This document shows, in pieces, positions 23,030-35,145 of a DNA stretch of 64,000 bases (positions within the stretch are counted from its first letter, which is position 1; each line of letters begins with the position of its first letter). Source of the DNA: Diploptera punctata (lineage: Eukaryota > Arthropoda > Insecta > Blattodea > Blaberidae); contig JASPKZ010004201.1 in assembly GCA_030220185.1 (NCBI GenBank), positions 881,001 through 945,000 of the forward strand. Direction: 5' to 3'. The notes beneath the pieces are model-generated. The model was not told the DNA's origin, ran no database searches, and saw only the letters and a list, made by a program, of their open reading frames with translations. A program made the position numbers and the translations under genes.

Positions 23030-24645
23030 TAAACATTATTTTTCTTTACAGGAAGTCTCTTTGCAGGAGATGTGCCCCTACCCGATCTTGATAAAGGACT
23101 TCTATTCCTTTATGAAAAAAACTCTTAATCACCGGTAATTATTGCAAATATTGCTTTAGATTTTTATGTTGCATGGTATAAAGAAACTATTGATTCAATT
23201 GAAAAAGTATTTCAACATCTTCAATCATCATATGCAAAGTATCAATATCCAGAAAAATTATTGGTCAATTGGCATGAAATTGAACAATATCAAAAACTTA
23301 GTACTTAATTGCAAACTGAAATTAACAATTTAGCAGATTTATTGCCTACCCCAGATCATATGAGTCGAAAGAAAAGAGGACATAAATTTTGGAGCAAGCG
23401 TATTAAAATGCCTATTCGGAACTGCCACAATTGCAGAAATTCAAAATATACATGATGTATTAGATTTACTTTCCACACAAAATAAAATATTAAGTCATAT
23501 TGCAGAAAAACAAGTATCTTATATCAGTTCAATGAATCAAGAAGCAGAACAAAATACTAAGAATTTAGCAACACTGTCAGGAACTGTAAAAGATACCATA
23601 CTAAGTTTATTTAAAGTAAATACAACATTTATTAATGTAACGACTCACTTAAAATATTCCATTAATGCTGTTAAAACAATGTCACTCGCAATGAGAGAAT
23701 TAGGATTTTCCACATTGTCACTTCAAGTAAATTTTATTCAATCACAAGAAGGACTCAATAAAAATTCATCAGGTAGATTGTCGTCCACACTGATACTCCC
23801 CTCCAACTTATTGGGTATATTAAAGGAAGTAGTTCTAAAGTTACCAGGTGATACTTTCCTCATGGTTCCTCCAGAAATCAAAAACATGTACTTGTACTAT
23901 GATCTTGCTAGAGTACATGCCTATGCTAGCTCTAATTTTATTAGATTGAAAGTTTCCACTAATTAAGAAAACTGCAGCTACATGTAGTAGTACCCTATTT
24001 TTTGGCCTAACTGATTTGGCACACGATGTATGTACTAAATTAATCTTACCTAATCATTGAGCACCTATCTGGATTCATGCAAAAAGTAAACAATCATATT
24101 GGATATACAGTCTGGCAAACACTAGTAAAGTCACTCAGAATTGTAAAATCAATAATCGTATTGTGAGTTCTAGCCTCACATTATCAGGAAATGGAATACT
24201 TCGAGAGAGGACTGATTGTCCTTACTACTCCGAAGACTTTCTTCTTCTTCTTCCCAAATCAGATAGATACACCAACATTACGCTGGATGAACACATACTG
24301 CCTCCAGAAATATCTGAATTATTGTCGCCACCAGAGACAGAGATCCTCCAGAAGATACCGCAGGAAACAGAAAGGACACTTAGTGCCTTGGAGTCCATGA
24401 TGTCCAGGTGTTTGCCTACCAACCCATATAAGTATATTGAATTACAGCAATTAATTCAACAACTATCTCAAAATCAGAAAATTCAACATATCCACAGTGC
24501 TGGTATAATATTATTTGTGATAATATTTTTTCTAATAATTGTAACCATTACCTCAGTGTGTTGGAAACAACCTCTGATAGAGTTAATTTACAAGTACGCA
24601 TGTTGTACTAAGAAGACTTTCAAATCATACCCAGGAATCCACTAA
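23030..24645 (+). pseudogene. env: env-like membrane fusion glycoprotein, broken
   Basis: The layout is that of errantivirus Env (baculovirus F-like). A hydrophobic leader lies near 23036-23075. An ectodomain with in-frame stops leads to a furin-type RKKR site at 23366-23377, followed by a hydrophobic LFGTAT-type stretch in a shifted frame. Heptad-rich sequence and open frames 23532-23966 and 24163-24645 follow. The last has a strong transmembrane segment (about 24505-24570), a Cys-containing tail and a stop at 24645. Such proteins mediate cell entry in insect endogenous retroviruses. Stops and frameshifts make this copy inactive. Confidence 0.7.
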
Positions 24646-25423
24646 TATTCCTGTACCTCACAACAGAGCTAATTTAACGGAAGTATTTTCAGATAGAACT
24701 ACAAGGAGAGATCAACACGCAACCGAAACACCAAAAGAACCAGGCAGAGCAATGGAGTTAGAAATCCTAATCAGGATGCCGGAGGAAAGCCAGAACACCG
24801 CTATCCTAGGTCAATACTTCGCAAGATCTGGAAAGTTTGAATTAACTCCTTAAATGTTATTTTTAAATTGTAGCTGTGGAAATGCTTACAAAATTATCAA
24901 CCATTAACTAAAGCAAACTTAGTCATTGAATGTTTATTGATAATTTTTATGCTGAAGTAAACTTAACTTTGAATTATTAATTGAAGAAACATGACCAACT
25001 AATGTAACAAATTTTAATTGAAAGAATTTTTGATAATTTAGAAATTCCCTTTGATGCTTTTGATGAAAACTTATTGACAACTATTGTTTTAAAGGAACAT
25101 GATCATGAATATTATAATTTTATTTTAATTCAATTAAATAATTAATTATATATATATATATATCCTTTTATTTGTATGTATATGTAATTTTGTAATCAAG
25201 TTTAAGATTCTTCTATAACGTAATTGTAATTTTTAATTAAGCATTAATTGTTTCCTGAAAAAACAATTATATTGTGTAAACCTCATCCTATTGTGGAAAA
25301 GGATGTGGTTTGATAAGAGTAGCCAGCCAGTACAAAATTAATAATAGCATAATAATGCTGACAACACACTAAATAAAAGTTATCCATTTGACAGGAAATA
25401 CTTTTATCTCAGTTGTGGAGTAT
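24646..25423. other. 3' untranslated region of the LTR element
   Basis: Non-coding, with a (TA)n run at about 25149-25163. No textbook polypurine tract sits at the 3' LTR border; the nearest purine-rich run is near 25296-25310. Confidence 0.5.
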
Positions 25424-26009
25424 TGTTGAATATTAAAACCTCAGAGACTATCTGATCGAATCTAAGACTAAAATGATCGAAATCAAGACTTCAATTGCAT
25501 GCAATAGTTGTTTCATAATCACGTACATCGGATCACTTTCATAACCTGGAAACTGCTCCTAAATATGAGTAATTCACACACTTGTTATTACAAAACATCA
25601 TTAAAGGTCAAACGTAAATTCCCTTTCATTTAGAACAGATATTAAAACGTCATTCGAGGCGAGGACAAAACACAGTATATAACCCATGGTTTACACCCCA
25701 AAAGTGTGACATCGAAGAAGATGCTACTGGGAGATAGTTAATGCTAAAAGACAACTATAAAAAACTACTTGCTTACGCTGTTCAGTAAGACTGTCCATTT
25801 GTAATTATTTGTAACAATTTACTATTTTAGTATTCATCAATTTTAACTTTGTTCTAATTTGAATAATTTGATTAAAGCAAACATATTGAATTTTAAAGAA
25901 AATAACTGGCTGAATACTCTCTAATTAAGAATAAGTTCTAGTTGAAATCAGAAATATAAGAATATAAACTTAGATAATAAGAGAATATTATTTTATAGTG
26001 TATGAACCA

Positions 26010-27386
26010 CTAACAACATACAGAGGGATCGCCGTAGACAACCCCTTTAAACTCTTGATGAACATACTAAACACACGACTTACAAATAAAATAGACAGAA
26101 AAATACCAGACCAACAGTTCGGATTTGGAAAACGCCGCTCTACTCTACAGGCAGTAGAAAGCCTACTTAAAGGCATACACGAAGCACTGAGTAGACCGAA
26201 GCAGAAGTTCTATGCTGTATTCATAGACTACTGCAAAGCTTTTGACGTGGAGAGGAAACTACTGAGAAGCATGAATGAACTGGACGAACATACCCTAACA
26301 CTTATCCATAACATACTAGCTCACATAAAGATAGAAATCAGATCAGAAATCAGAAGAAGTCATCCAAACCAGAGGAGTCCTTCAAGGGGACTCTTTAAGC
26401 CCTCTCCTCTTTAATGTGACGACAGCAGACATAACCCAGATATGCCGCCCATCTACAAAAATGTATATGTATGCAGACGATATGGTACTTGGAACGACAG
26501 ATAAGGAAGAACTGCAAGAAACAACACACAATCTCGCATCGTGGGCCAACAAAAATGGTTTCGATATAAACCTATCAAAAACGGTACAAATGGTATTCAG
26601 AAAGGGTGGTCAACTGGTAGATGGCGACCACATACAACTGCAGGGCAACCCATTGCAAATCACAAACACCTTTAAATATCTAGGAGTAACACTCCAAACA
26701 ACAGCCAAAACCTTCAGAATGCATACGAAAGAGAGAGCGGCAGCTGCTATAGTTGCCATACACGACATAGAAAACATCACACAACTGTCACTTGCAACAG
26801 TCATGAAACTTTTTGAAGCCAAAATACTTCCCATCTTAACATATGGAATAGAAATCGTTTGGACTGACCTCAGTTATGGAGACTTAAACACCTTAGAAAA
26901 AGTGAAAGCAAGATTCCTAAAAGCAGCAATGGGGATCTCGAAATTTGCTCCATCTAGACTTGCATATGAATTAGCACGGGAAACTTTCCTCATGGAAGAT
27001 CTACACACAAAATTCCTGTTACCAGCTACTAAACAAGAAACTGCATTGAAGAAAATAAGACAAAACAAGACAAAAGAAATACCAGACGATTTTTACGCAA
27101 CAGATGCAATGATCAATCGAGACTGGACTGGACCAAACAACAAGATACGCAGTGCAATAATAAGACTGGCAGTGCATGGATATCACCACAAACTCTGTAA
27201 AAATTCAAACTATCATGATCCGTCAAGTTACTGCGTGTGCAAGCTCTGTGATAAACCGTGTGAAAAATATAATTTCAGTGTCTGTTTAAAGAGAACACAA
27301 TCGTTGCTGGTATACAGCAGAGACATAAACTAATGCACTTTTGTGAATGCTTTTCTTATTATTAAACATCCCAATGATGGACAAAT
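26010..27386 (+). pseudogene. 5'-truncated LINE reverse transcriptase inside the 3' LTR
   Basis: Starts inside RT: PDQQFGFGKRRSTLQAVE, then FIDYCKAFD, a frameshift around 26345-26415 at the QG-S-P motif, then YMYADDMVLG with the catalytic YADD (about 26470). A thumb region (TYGIEIVW) follows, then a terminal VHGYHHKLCKN plus Cys-x2-Cys zinc-like motif and a stop at 27333. Looks Jockey/CR1/L2-like; the clade is not certain. Related tail at 5385-5490. Confidence 0.7.
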
Positions 27387-27432
27387 TATATTTGAAAATA
27401 AAAATATCTAGGCGTATATTTTTCTTTTCAAA
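27387..27432. repeat. Short palindrome at the LINE/LTR junction
   Basis: TTATATTTGAAAATAAAAA and its inverse ending TTTCAAATATAA enclose TCTAGGCG. These are the two outer ends of the tRNA-bearing element at 58058-58374 and 61525-62078, fused with nothing between. Confidence 0.55.
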
Positions 27433-27589
27433 TATAATGATTGTTTCAACTTCATTTCGAGTCACCTACTCAATACCAAGGGTATCAACTATAATATCAC
27501 ATCAATTTGCAAATTGGTAGTATGTTGTGTACTGTTCAGCATTACAAATAATAACTACATGGTTACATCTGTATAATTCGGTGACTTTC

Positions 27590-28830
27590 AAGAAGAGATG
27601 ATCATAGGAGCCCATCTAAGCAATAAGTTTATCAGAGAGATTTCAATCCATCTGAATCAGCCAAAATCAACCATTTTAAATGTTGTTATAAAATGGATTA
27701 TAATGGTACTACCCACAAGCAAACAATGTACATATTATGTCTAAAAGGGATCACAGATCTTTGAGAGATTGACCCTAAAAATCATTAATTGTCTACTGAA
27801 TTGCTAAAAAATGCAACCATCCTACCAGCAATGACCGTCATTATGAGTTGAGGAAAATGGGATAACATGTCAGGCAGCTTAGTATACCCTGTGAATACTG
27901 TAATGGTGTAATGATCCATTAGAAATCTATGATTTTTAATGATAAGTCATGCTCCATGTTGTGCAGCTAGGGCTTAGATATGGCAAAGCCAGGGGATGTT
28001 AACTGGGCAGCCAATATTCTGCCAATAATGAAATTTCAAAGAGGAGGTGGCATTACAGTGTGGCCCTGTTTCTCATGGCAAGTACTTAGTTCCCAGGTAA
28101 ATCTAAAAAGCCAAAGATTATAAAAACATTCTCAATGGTTTTGTAACTCCTACCATAGAGGACCAGTTTGGAATGACTTATGCTTGTACAAGCATGACTA
28201 TTTCATGTCATAAAGTAAGTCTATAGGGAAGTAGTTGGAGAGAAAAATGTTTATGAGTCCCAACCTCAATCCAATTAATCAGTTGTAGGAACCCAATGAT
28301 CCACATCACTGTCTCACCCTCATTACAGTTTTCCAAGAATAGATTGTAATTCCTCCATAAATATTGAACTTTTTTATAGGAAAAAATCAGTATGAAGTTT
28401 AACTTAAGATTTAAATTAAAATGTTTTATATTTCATCTCATATCCAGTCTTCTAATTATATCGGTTTCGAAGCAAGAGCACTTCATCTTCAATAATTTCT
28501 TGTCAACTGATGTTATGTTGAACATGAGAACTGTTTCTTCCTCCCTCTGTTGGGAAAAATCCACATAAAAAACAAGAAAGAAAGAGAAACGTATGAACTT
28601 CGAAATTCCCATGGATTCTGATTTGATCCGGTGGTTCATCGGTCCACCAACAGAGGGAGAAAGAAGCAGTTCTCATGATCCACATAACATCTGTCAACAA
28701 GAAATTACAGGCTTCGAAACCGATATAATTAGAAGACTGAATCTGAGGTCAGGAATAAAACATTTTAATTCAAATCCTTCATAAATGTTCAGACCTACTA
28801 AAAAGTCTTTCTGCCTGAGTTAAGGCTGTC
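27590..28830 (+). pseudogene. Tc1-like transposase fossil
   Basis: An N-terminal helix-turn-helix (SNKFIREISIHLNQPKSTI) at about 27615-27690 is followed by a stop-riddled DDE region with FQRGGGITVWPCFSW (about 28030-28080) and SPNLNPINQL (about 28257-28290). These match the Tc1 signatures VWG-CFSW and SPDLNPIE. The tail continues past a PLE insertion (28366-28777) to about 28830. Not functional. Confidence 0.65.
28366..28777. mobile_element. PLE foldback, family B, in Tc1 fossil
   Basis: Inverted arms carry AATTAGAAGACTG and GATATAATT, with a PLE coding scrap (MNFEIPMDSDLI) in the right half. The flanking words CCATAAATATT and TCATAAATGTT look like a diverged target duplication. The left-arm ribozyme has lost C3 (TTGAAGA), and the right arm lacks the CTGANGA box. 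Confidence 0.6.
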
Positions 28831-29809
28831 TTAAAGGCAAAGGATGAACCTACTCAGTACCTTAGTGTGTGTCAAGGGAAAAGATTATCACACTGATATG
28901 ATACGTGTCTATTTTTGAAAGTATGAGTTTGTCATTAAAGGTCCCTTTCCAGCCCAGTGATAACATATGGCATCATAATTTTAATGATTCCCTAGTGCAC
29001 GTGTATTGGCATAGGTAGTTCCCTAGTATATTTCTCAATAGGTTGATACTTCTGAATTCATTAACAGAAGAACATCTGTAGGATATGTATGTTCATTCCA
29101 GGGCTGATGTGCATTATGATTAAGCTGTGATTTGCCTCATCGTGCTGAATTAAGATTCTGTGGTAAGTATTGACAATAGAATCTTGATTTTAGGTGTAGA
29201 TCGTAATGAATATATGCTAATAAAGTTGACAATGTTCTGTATTTATTTTGTTGTACCAGTATTACACAATAATTATGTAAATATTCATGATTACATTTGG
29301 AATCTGTGGGCATTACAAAGCCACATGCTTCTTGTATTCCATAACCTCGAGTTAGTATGGTCAGTGAAAATTAGGAATTAGATTCTTATAACAACAGTGC
29401 AACAATAAGTACAGTATGTTTAATGGAATTTCCATTATCATTATTATAGTCCCATAAAGGAATATGGTTATTGAGGAATCGATTATTAAAGTCATTTATG
29501 ATCAATATAACCATTATATAGGTTACAATAGCTAAAATTATGACAATAATTATCAGGGCATGTACTATTTAGGCATAACTTCAATTCACTTTATGTATTG
29601 CATTTAGCTCAGATTTTGGTTTCTAAGTGTAATTATTGAAATCTGTCATTCTTTTATGACTAGGTCTACATTCATTTTTGCAACCGGTATATCTACTGGA
29701 TAAAACTGTTGTTTTGCTTCTAATTAGGCATGCAATGGAAATGGCAATGTTAGTAAAAGAAACTTAATTTATTTTAGTACATTTAACTTATACAGACCCA
29801 AATTACTAG

Positions 29810-29810
<1 letters not shown>
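28831..29810. other. AT-rich non-coding DNA
   Basis: No supported gene; short frames only. Confidence 0.5.

Positions 29811-29868
<58 letters not shown>
29811..29868. repeat. (ATT)n microsatellite
   Basis: About 19 perfect trinucleotide repeats just upstream of the piggyBac fossil. Confidence 0.95.
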
Positions 29869-29924
29869 GAAGTTATTTTCAGAGCAAAAATGTACAATAT
29901 TATTTTTTATAGACATCATCTAAA

Positions 29925-31690
29925 TATTTGAAGAACAAACCTTTATCAGAAAGTGAACTGATTTTACTTTTGGAAGATGATGTATCGGATATCGATATTG
30001 ATGAATCTGATGATGAAACTGAGGTTCTTCAATCAGCTAGAATAGACACTGCGCCAACGACAACTACTCTGCCAAATGTAGGTTTGGATTTTGAGGTCCA
30101 AAATGCTGACCTAGATGATGAAGATGATGTTCCACATGCCCTTCGACTTCAGATGCCTGCAGCAGAAGTGGTATTACCCAATACAATTCAACATCCAAAG
30201 AGAAAACTTAGGTGGCATATGAAGGACCTAGAATATGTGAATTCTGTGTGTAATGTGGTTCATTCTGACATGACTCTTCTGTCCTACTTCAAAAAATTCT
30301 GCAACCACAATTTAATTGAAAATTTTGCTGCTAATTCCAATTGTATTGTGTTCAGAAAACGGGGGTCTCACTTTGTACAGATAAATTTGAAATGGAACTA
30401 TTCCTGGGAATCAATATTCTTTCAGGTATATTTCATATGCTGAGCTACAGAATGTATTGGGCTGATGCATCCAGGTTTCCTGTCATAGCAGAGATCATGT
30501 CTCAAAAGTGTTTTGATAAAGTAAGGAACTACTTCCACATCAATCACAACAGTGAAATGAAACCTCGGGAATGACCCTGCTTATGATAAACTTTTCAAAG
30601 TTCTCACCATTCATAGATGCTATCAGAACCAATTTTTCCCAGACTGAATGCGAGAAATACAACTCTGTTGATGAAATTATGATACCATTCAAGGGATGAA
30701 GTAGCTTGAAACAATTCGTAAGAAACAAGCCTCACAAGTGGGGTATCAAAGTTTTTTCATGTGTAGGTTCAAATGGGATTGTCTACGATTTTGAAATCTA
30801 TATCAGAAAGGGAACTGTAAATGGTAATTCTACTTTAGGAATGAGTGGAGATATAGTAATGAGGTTAGTAGAAGGAATTCCAAAAGACAAAAGCTATAAA
30901 ATATTCACAGACAACTGGTTTACCTCGTATAATCTAATCTGTGAACTGAAGAAAGTTGGGATTCTTGCTGTTGGAACAGTGCGGATCCCTCGTTTGCTGA
31001 ACAGTACTCTACAAACTGATGCAGAATTGAAAAAGTGAGGACATGGATCAGATGACTTCCGAATTGAGGTGGAACATAATACTTTTGCACTCAAATGGTA
31101 AGACAACAAGACTGTTCATCTTGCTTCATCATACTAGGGAAGAAATCCAGTACAAAATGTGAAGAGGTGGTCAGTGGCTCAGAAAGCACATATTGAAGTT
31201 CCGCGTCCTGTCATTATGCAAGAATACAACTGCTTTATGAGTGGCGTCGATCCGTTGGTTTCATTATATAGGATAAACATTGGGATCAAACGGTATTATC
31301 TGAGAATTGTATTTCATTTGATTTACATTTGTATTGTGAATGCCTGGTTGTTGTATCAACACTGCATGCAAATGGGAAAATCTTCATATATGACACTTCT
31401 CATTTTCCGGTCTGAGATTACCCATGGACTTCTAAAGGCAGGCAAGCCAGCTCCTCATAAGAGGGGGAGACCTTCTGAAGGAATGATATCTCCACCACTA
31501 CCTCCAGGGAAATGCATACCACAACCAATAGCTGATGTTAGGTATGACAATATTTGACATTGGCCAGCCCATACAGGGAACAAACAGAGATGCAAATTAT
31601 GCATAAAAGCATATTCTAGGGTTCAGTGCATAAAATGTTTGTGTCTTACCAAAGATAAAAATTGTTCCATGGCCTATCATGTTAAAAATT
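29925..31690 (+). pseudogene. piggyBac transposase fossil
   Basis: An acidic N-terminus (LLLEDDVSDIDIDESDDE) is followed by the DDE_Tnp_1_7 region: LGINILSG, SYRMYW, VDEIMIPFKG near 30670 (first catalytic Asp), KPHKWGIK, IFTDNWFTS (second Asp), VKRWS, and FMSGVDPLVSLYR (third-Asp region). A basic linker and Cys-rich terminal domain lead to about 31690. Frameshifts near 30420 and 30570 and stops near 30700, 31038 and 31136 disable it. PiggyBac cuts at TTAA; I could not identify the element ends. Confidence 0.8.
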
Positions 31691-31845
31691 AGGTATGGCA
31701 ACTTTGAGCATTAGCCAAGCCATACAGGAAACCAACATATTAAATTACGAATAAAAATATATTCTAGGGTTCAGTGTGTAAAATGCAACTTGTCACTGTG
31801 CCTTACCGAAGATAAAAACTGCTTCATGGCCCTTTGTGTCAGTTG
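31538..31845 (+). repeat. 151-bp duplication of the piggyBac Cys-rich tail
   Basis: 31538-31688 and 31689-31845 both start TTAGGTATG and share ATATTCTAGGGTTCAGTG and GATAAAAA.TG.TTCATGG words. They duplicate the C-terminal zinc-binding domain of the transposase; the second copy is more decayed. Confidence 0.75.
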
Positions 31846-32587
31846 ACTGTAACATTTGAAGAACCATATATTAATATTCTTTTCCTTCGTAAATGACCAA
31901 TGATGCCATACGTTATCATGTATGTTTTGTCTTGATAAATCATTATAAAAGAAAGGCAATTATAATTTACTGTTCAGAAGGTGTATTTTAGCTTGTTCTA
32001 GCAAAGAATTATTGTTTTTTGCTCACCGATGCAGAAGTGGGCTGGAAAGGATGGAGCTTGTAGTGATAATTATATTGAATGCAATAAACTGTAATACTTT
32101 CTTCCAATTTTATGTGAATGTATATTTTCTTCCTCTATATTTGTTTCACTAATTTCTAATAAGGATTTTACAAACACAATATATTAATGTAACAGAAGTA
32201 AATCATTAAAATATTTAACAAACACATTTTGACATTAAAAAATTGCATTACTGTACATTTTTAAATCAATTTACAATATTCAATATATTTACATTACTAT
32301 CCACACTATACTCATTTAAATATTTATGTCATCATTTCAGAGTAAGTGCCTATATCAGATACTTCATGGAAATAAAGTATATTTCAGTTCAAGGAAGATT
32401 GCAATTTATAATTTACATTAAATTGATATTTTAAAGATGTAAATTCTTTTGTTGTTGATTTATACAATGCTTCTAGTTAAGTGAAATCTGGTCATTTGTC
32501 TTTTTCATGCTATTATTTGTTAAAAGATCTGTTTCATAAAATCACCAAATTAAGTATGATAATTATATTTGAAGAGAAAATTATATG

Positions 32588-32851
32588 GTGAAATTAAATG
32601 TTTCTTACCTCTCCTCATATAAATTTTCTAAGTTGATCGCGATTTCGAGACTATAATTGTCTCATCCTCAAAACTTTGTTGGCGACTGGTGTTATGTCGA
32701 TCGGAGGAAACAAATTTCTGAGGATGAGACAATTATAGTCTCGAAATCGCGATCAACTTAGAAAATTTATATGAGGAGAGGTAAGAAACATTTAATTTCA
32801 CCATAAATTAAACCTCATAGTGATTAATTCCTATAAAAGTTAAATAAAAAA
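32588..32851. mobile_element. PLE foldback, family C, 13-bp TSD
   Basis: A 264-bp insertion flanked by AGAAAATTATATG (32575-32587 and 32852-32864). Arms are near-perfect inverted copies around about 32675-32715. The left-arm ribozyme has C3 changed to U (TTGAGGA), predicted inactive; the right arm is intact. Confidence 0.85.
32718..32754 (+). ncRNA. Hammerhead ribozyme motif
   Basis: CTGAGGA, stem II GAGAC/GTCTC (perfect), GAAA (32743-32746), self-complementary ATCGCGAT, then C. Confidence 0.8.
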
Positions 32852-32864
32852 AGAAAATTATATG

Positions 32865-32945
32865 TTCAGACTGGGCTTTGAACACAGGACCTTTGGCTAT
32901 CTATGCCAATGTCTTCCACTGAGCTACTTGAGCATGCCAATCTAA
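32865..32945 (-). repeat. Decayed tRNA-derived SINE
   Basis: Minus strand: TAGCTCAGTGGAAGAC (box A) and TGTTCAAAGCC (box B) at tRNA spacing. Confidence 0.5.
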
Positions 32946-33229
32946 ATGCAAATTTTTCTCTTAAACATTTAAATCAACAATAAAAACGTTATAAGTATGA
33001 TATTTTTAAACATATAACAAAATTCAGTATCAATAGAATTATTTTATGCTATACTAATGTAATATGAACTCCAAAAAGTTAAAATATTGCTAGAATATTT
33101 GAAAGGGTGATACTTACGAAGAATTTTTGGTGCAGATCTAAAAGTTCAAATTGATGAATTCGATACAACCACGAATTAGTAATATAAAAGTTAGGTAACA
33201 GTGCTTCGTTATCAGGTCATGAAGGCACA

Positions 33230-34725
33230 TGGGGGGGAGTAGATGCATGACTCTTAACCAGCCAAGTGGCAATGATGTAATAACTCGTCATAGTGTTTCA
33301 CCCCCTTGCAGTCAGTCTAGTGGCGATTTAAATTTAAGGCTCGGGCATTTAATTTCCCTCGTTCAACTGTTACTTCATTGTGTTTGAATTATATTTTTGT
33401 CAATTTTTACCCAAATCGAAAGAAATAAAAGCTATTCAACAGAGTATGAATCATATTATAATGCAGCTGATTTTAGTGTTTATGGGATAATTGGTTTCCT
33501 AGTAATAATGTAATGAAATAATATCCATTCTTTCTGAAAAAAATATCATTATATGCTTTGTAGAAACTTCGTATGTAATGTGCGTACTATATTCCACTCT
33601 TCCAGACAATATTTGTACACTAATGCTTGGAGTTAGAATTGTAATTCGACCTTGACCATGTCGTATCTTTCTATTTCCTTTTGAAGCTGTCAGGCCAGTT
33701 TACTTCGCCAGAATTTCTACAAGGGTTTGTTTTTATGGGGGTGAAAGACACATGTTGTAATGTATTTAGCTATACTGTGTGTAAATCAAAGAATATTTTC
33801 TAAACAATTTTTTTTAACTTATTTATATTTGCCAAGTAAGAAAAAAATAAGTATTACTGCAATTGTAAAGTAGGACTAAGTGTTATTCTTACTAGAGATG
33901 TATATACTTATACTGACTCAAAAACATGCATGAAACACAGAGTTTAAAAATTAATGGAAGCTAAAAGAAAAAGAAAAAAAATAACACTGTATCTATACTT
34001 ACAGTTCTAGCAATGAGGTATCCAATTTACTAAAATAATGCTCATGTCACTATTTACAAAATGAATAAAGTTTTCTATAGTTCAACAATAGCAACAAGCC
34101 AACAATAACATTATTTTCTCATTGTTAGTCTCTCTCCATTCTGTTACTCTAAATTTTGATTCTATGTTGTTCTTTCTCTGTAAAAAAATTCTGCATTTCT
34201 ATTTGTTTCATGCCCTGTATAATCTACTTCCTTCAAATTACGGTTAATGTTATTCTCCACCTTATTCTTGGTCTACTAACTGGGCGTTTTCCCTCTGGTT
34301 TTCCTACAAGAAGCCTCCATGCACGCCTTTCATTCCCCATGAAAAAACTTGCATCACTGTTATTAATTTCATAATCAGAAACTTTTCAATTAAATCAAAA
34401 TTGATAGATTCTCTTAGAACATGCTGTTTTTCCTAGCTGATATCACGAATTCCAAACACTATATAATATGAATTTTAACTAGTCGCACCCCAACAACACA
34501 TAATGGTAACCAATTGAAAACTGAAGAAAGATGTTTCACAATACCTTACAATACTCTGGAAAACAAATAAAGTCATTCTACCCCTCGACAACTACATAGT
34601 TTTGGTTTGGACTTGTGACAAACTCCCTGACGTAATATTCCGTCATTGCCACTGTGAGTGGTAGCGGTGAAAATTTAAGTGCCATTTCACTGGTTAACCA
34701 ATGGCATGATAAAGATGTAAGGAGG
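33230..34725. mobile_element. Possible DNA transposon remnant with inverted ends
   Basis: The left end near 33256-33300 (TAACCAG, AGTGGCAATGATG, ACTCGTCAT) resembles the inverse of the right end near 34615-34715 (AGTGGCAATGACG, TACGTCA, TTAACCAG). There is no transposase frame between. Weak. Confidence 0.3.
34195..34325 (-). pseudogene. LINE pol C-terminal scrap
   Basis: On the minus strand a frame reads KRPVSRPRIRW, the GRP-R-RW motif at the end of many LINE pols. The same DNA occurs at about 12004-12085. Confidence 0.5.
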
Positions 34726-34760
34726 CTAAGTTCAGCTTTATCAGAAGAAAGTGACCTGTT

Positions 34761-35134
34761 GAACTTTTATAGGAAAAATCACTAAGAGGTTCAATTTAAG
34801 ATTTAAATTAAAATTCTTTATACCTCACCTCACATCCAGTCTTCTAATCTTCCATCAGATAGAGCAGTTCTCCTGAACAACATAACATTGTATTATTTTT
34901 AGTCCGATCATCATTGCAACATGTCCAAGAACAAATCAACATTAATATTGAGGTAAGATGATCAGACTACAAATAATATAATTAAAATGACCTCAAAATA
35001 TCACTTCCTAAAATTAAATATTAACATAACATTGGTCAAGATATTACTGAAAATGAAACCACCTAGGTTTTGAAATCGGTTTAATTAGAAAACTGGATTT
35101 AAGGTGCAGTATAAAGAATTTTAAATTAAATCTC
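34761..35134. mobile_element. PLE foldback, family B, carrying a nested PLE
   Basis: The outer insertion is flanked by AGTGACCTGTT (34750-34760) and AGTAACCTGTT (35135-35145). Arms match 10975-11238. The right-arm ribozyme is damaged (CTGAAAA). A second PLE sits at its centre. Confidence 0.7.
34890..35022. mobile_element. PLE foldback, family A, nested, 11-bp TSD
   Basis: A 133-bp insertion flanked by AACATAACATT (34879-34889 and 35023-35033), both copies lying in the outer family-B element. The ribozyme core is deleted; the right arm begins around ACATGTCCAAGAAC. Confidence 0.8.
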
Positions 35135-35145
35135 AAGTAACCTGT

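Larger units (their letters stand above)
13607..27495 (+). mobile_element. Decayed env-bearing Gypsy/errantivirus-like LTR element
   Basis: The two LTRs are recognisably the same sequence (5' 13607-14282; 3' 25424-27495, split by a LINE). Between them, in order, are a primer-binding site, gag capsid and zinc knuckles, protease, RT, RNase H, integrase with GPY/F tail and an envelope gene, all on the plus strand. Flanks ATCGC (13602-13606) and ATCAC (27496-27500) look like a 5-bp target duplication in which one CpG decayed. By eye the LTRs differ at roughly 30 positions in their first ~400 bp, so the insertion is old. Every coding region has stops or frameshifts, and nested insertions break it in at least four places. 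Confidence 0.85.
25424..27495 (+). repeat. 3' LTR, split by a LINE insertion
   Basis: 25424-26015 matches the first ~575 bases of the 5' LTR and 27433-27495 matches its last ~60. About 40 bases present in the 5' copy are missing at the break, so the LINE replaced or deleted a little LTR sequence. Confidence 0.75.

Noticed and set aside
25988..26176. Minus frame across the LTR/LINE junction
   Set aside because: Shadow of the LINE RT frame and spans a chimeric junction.
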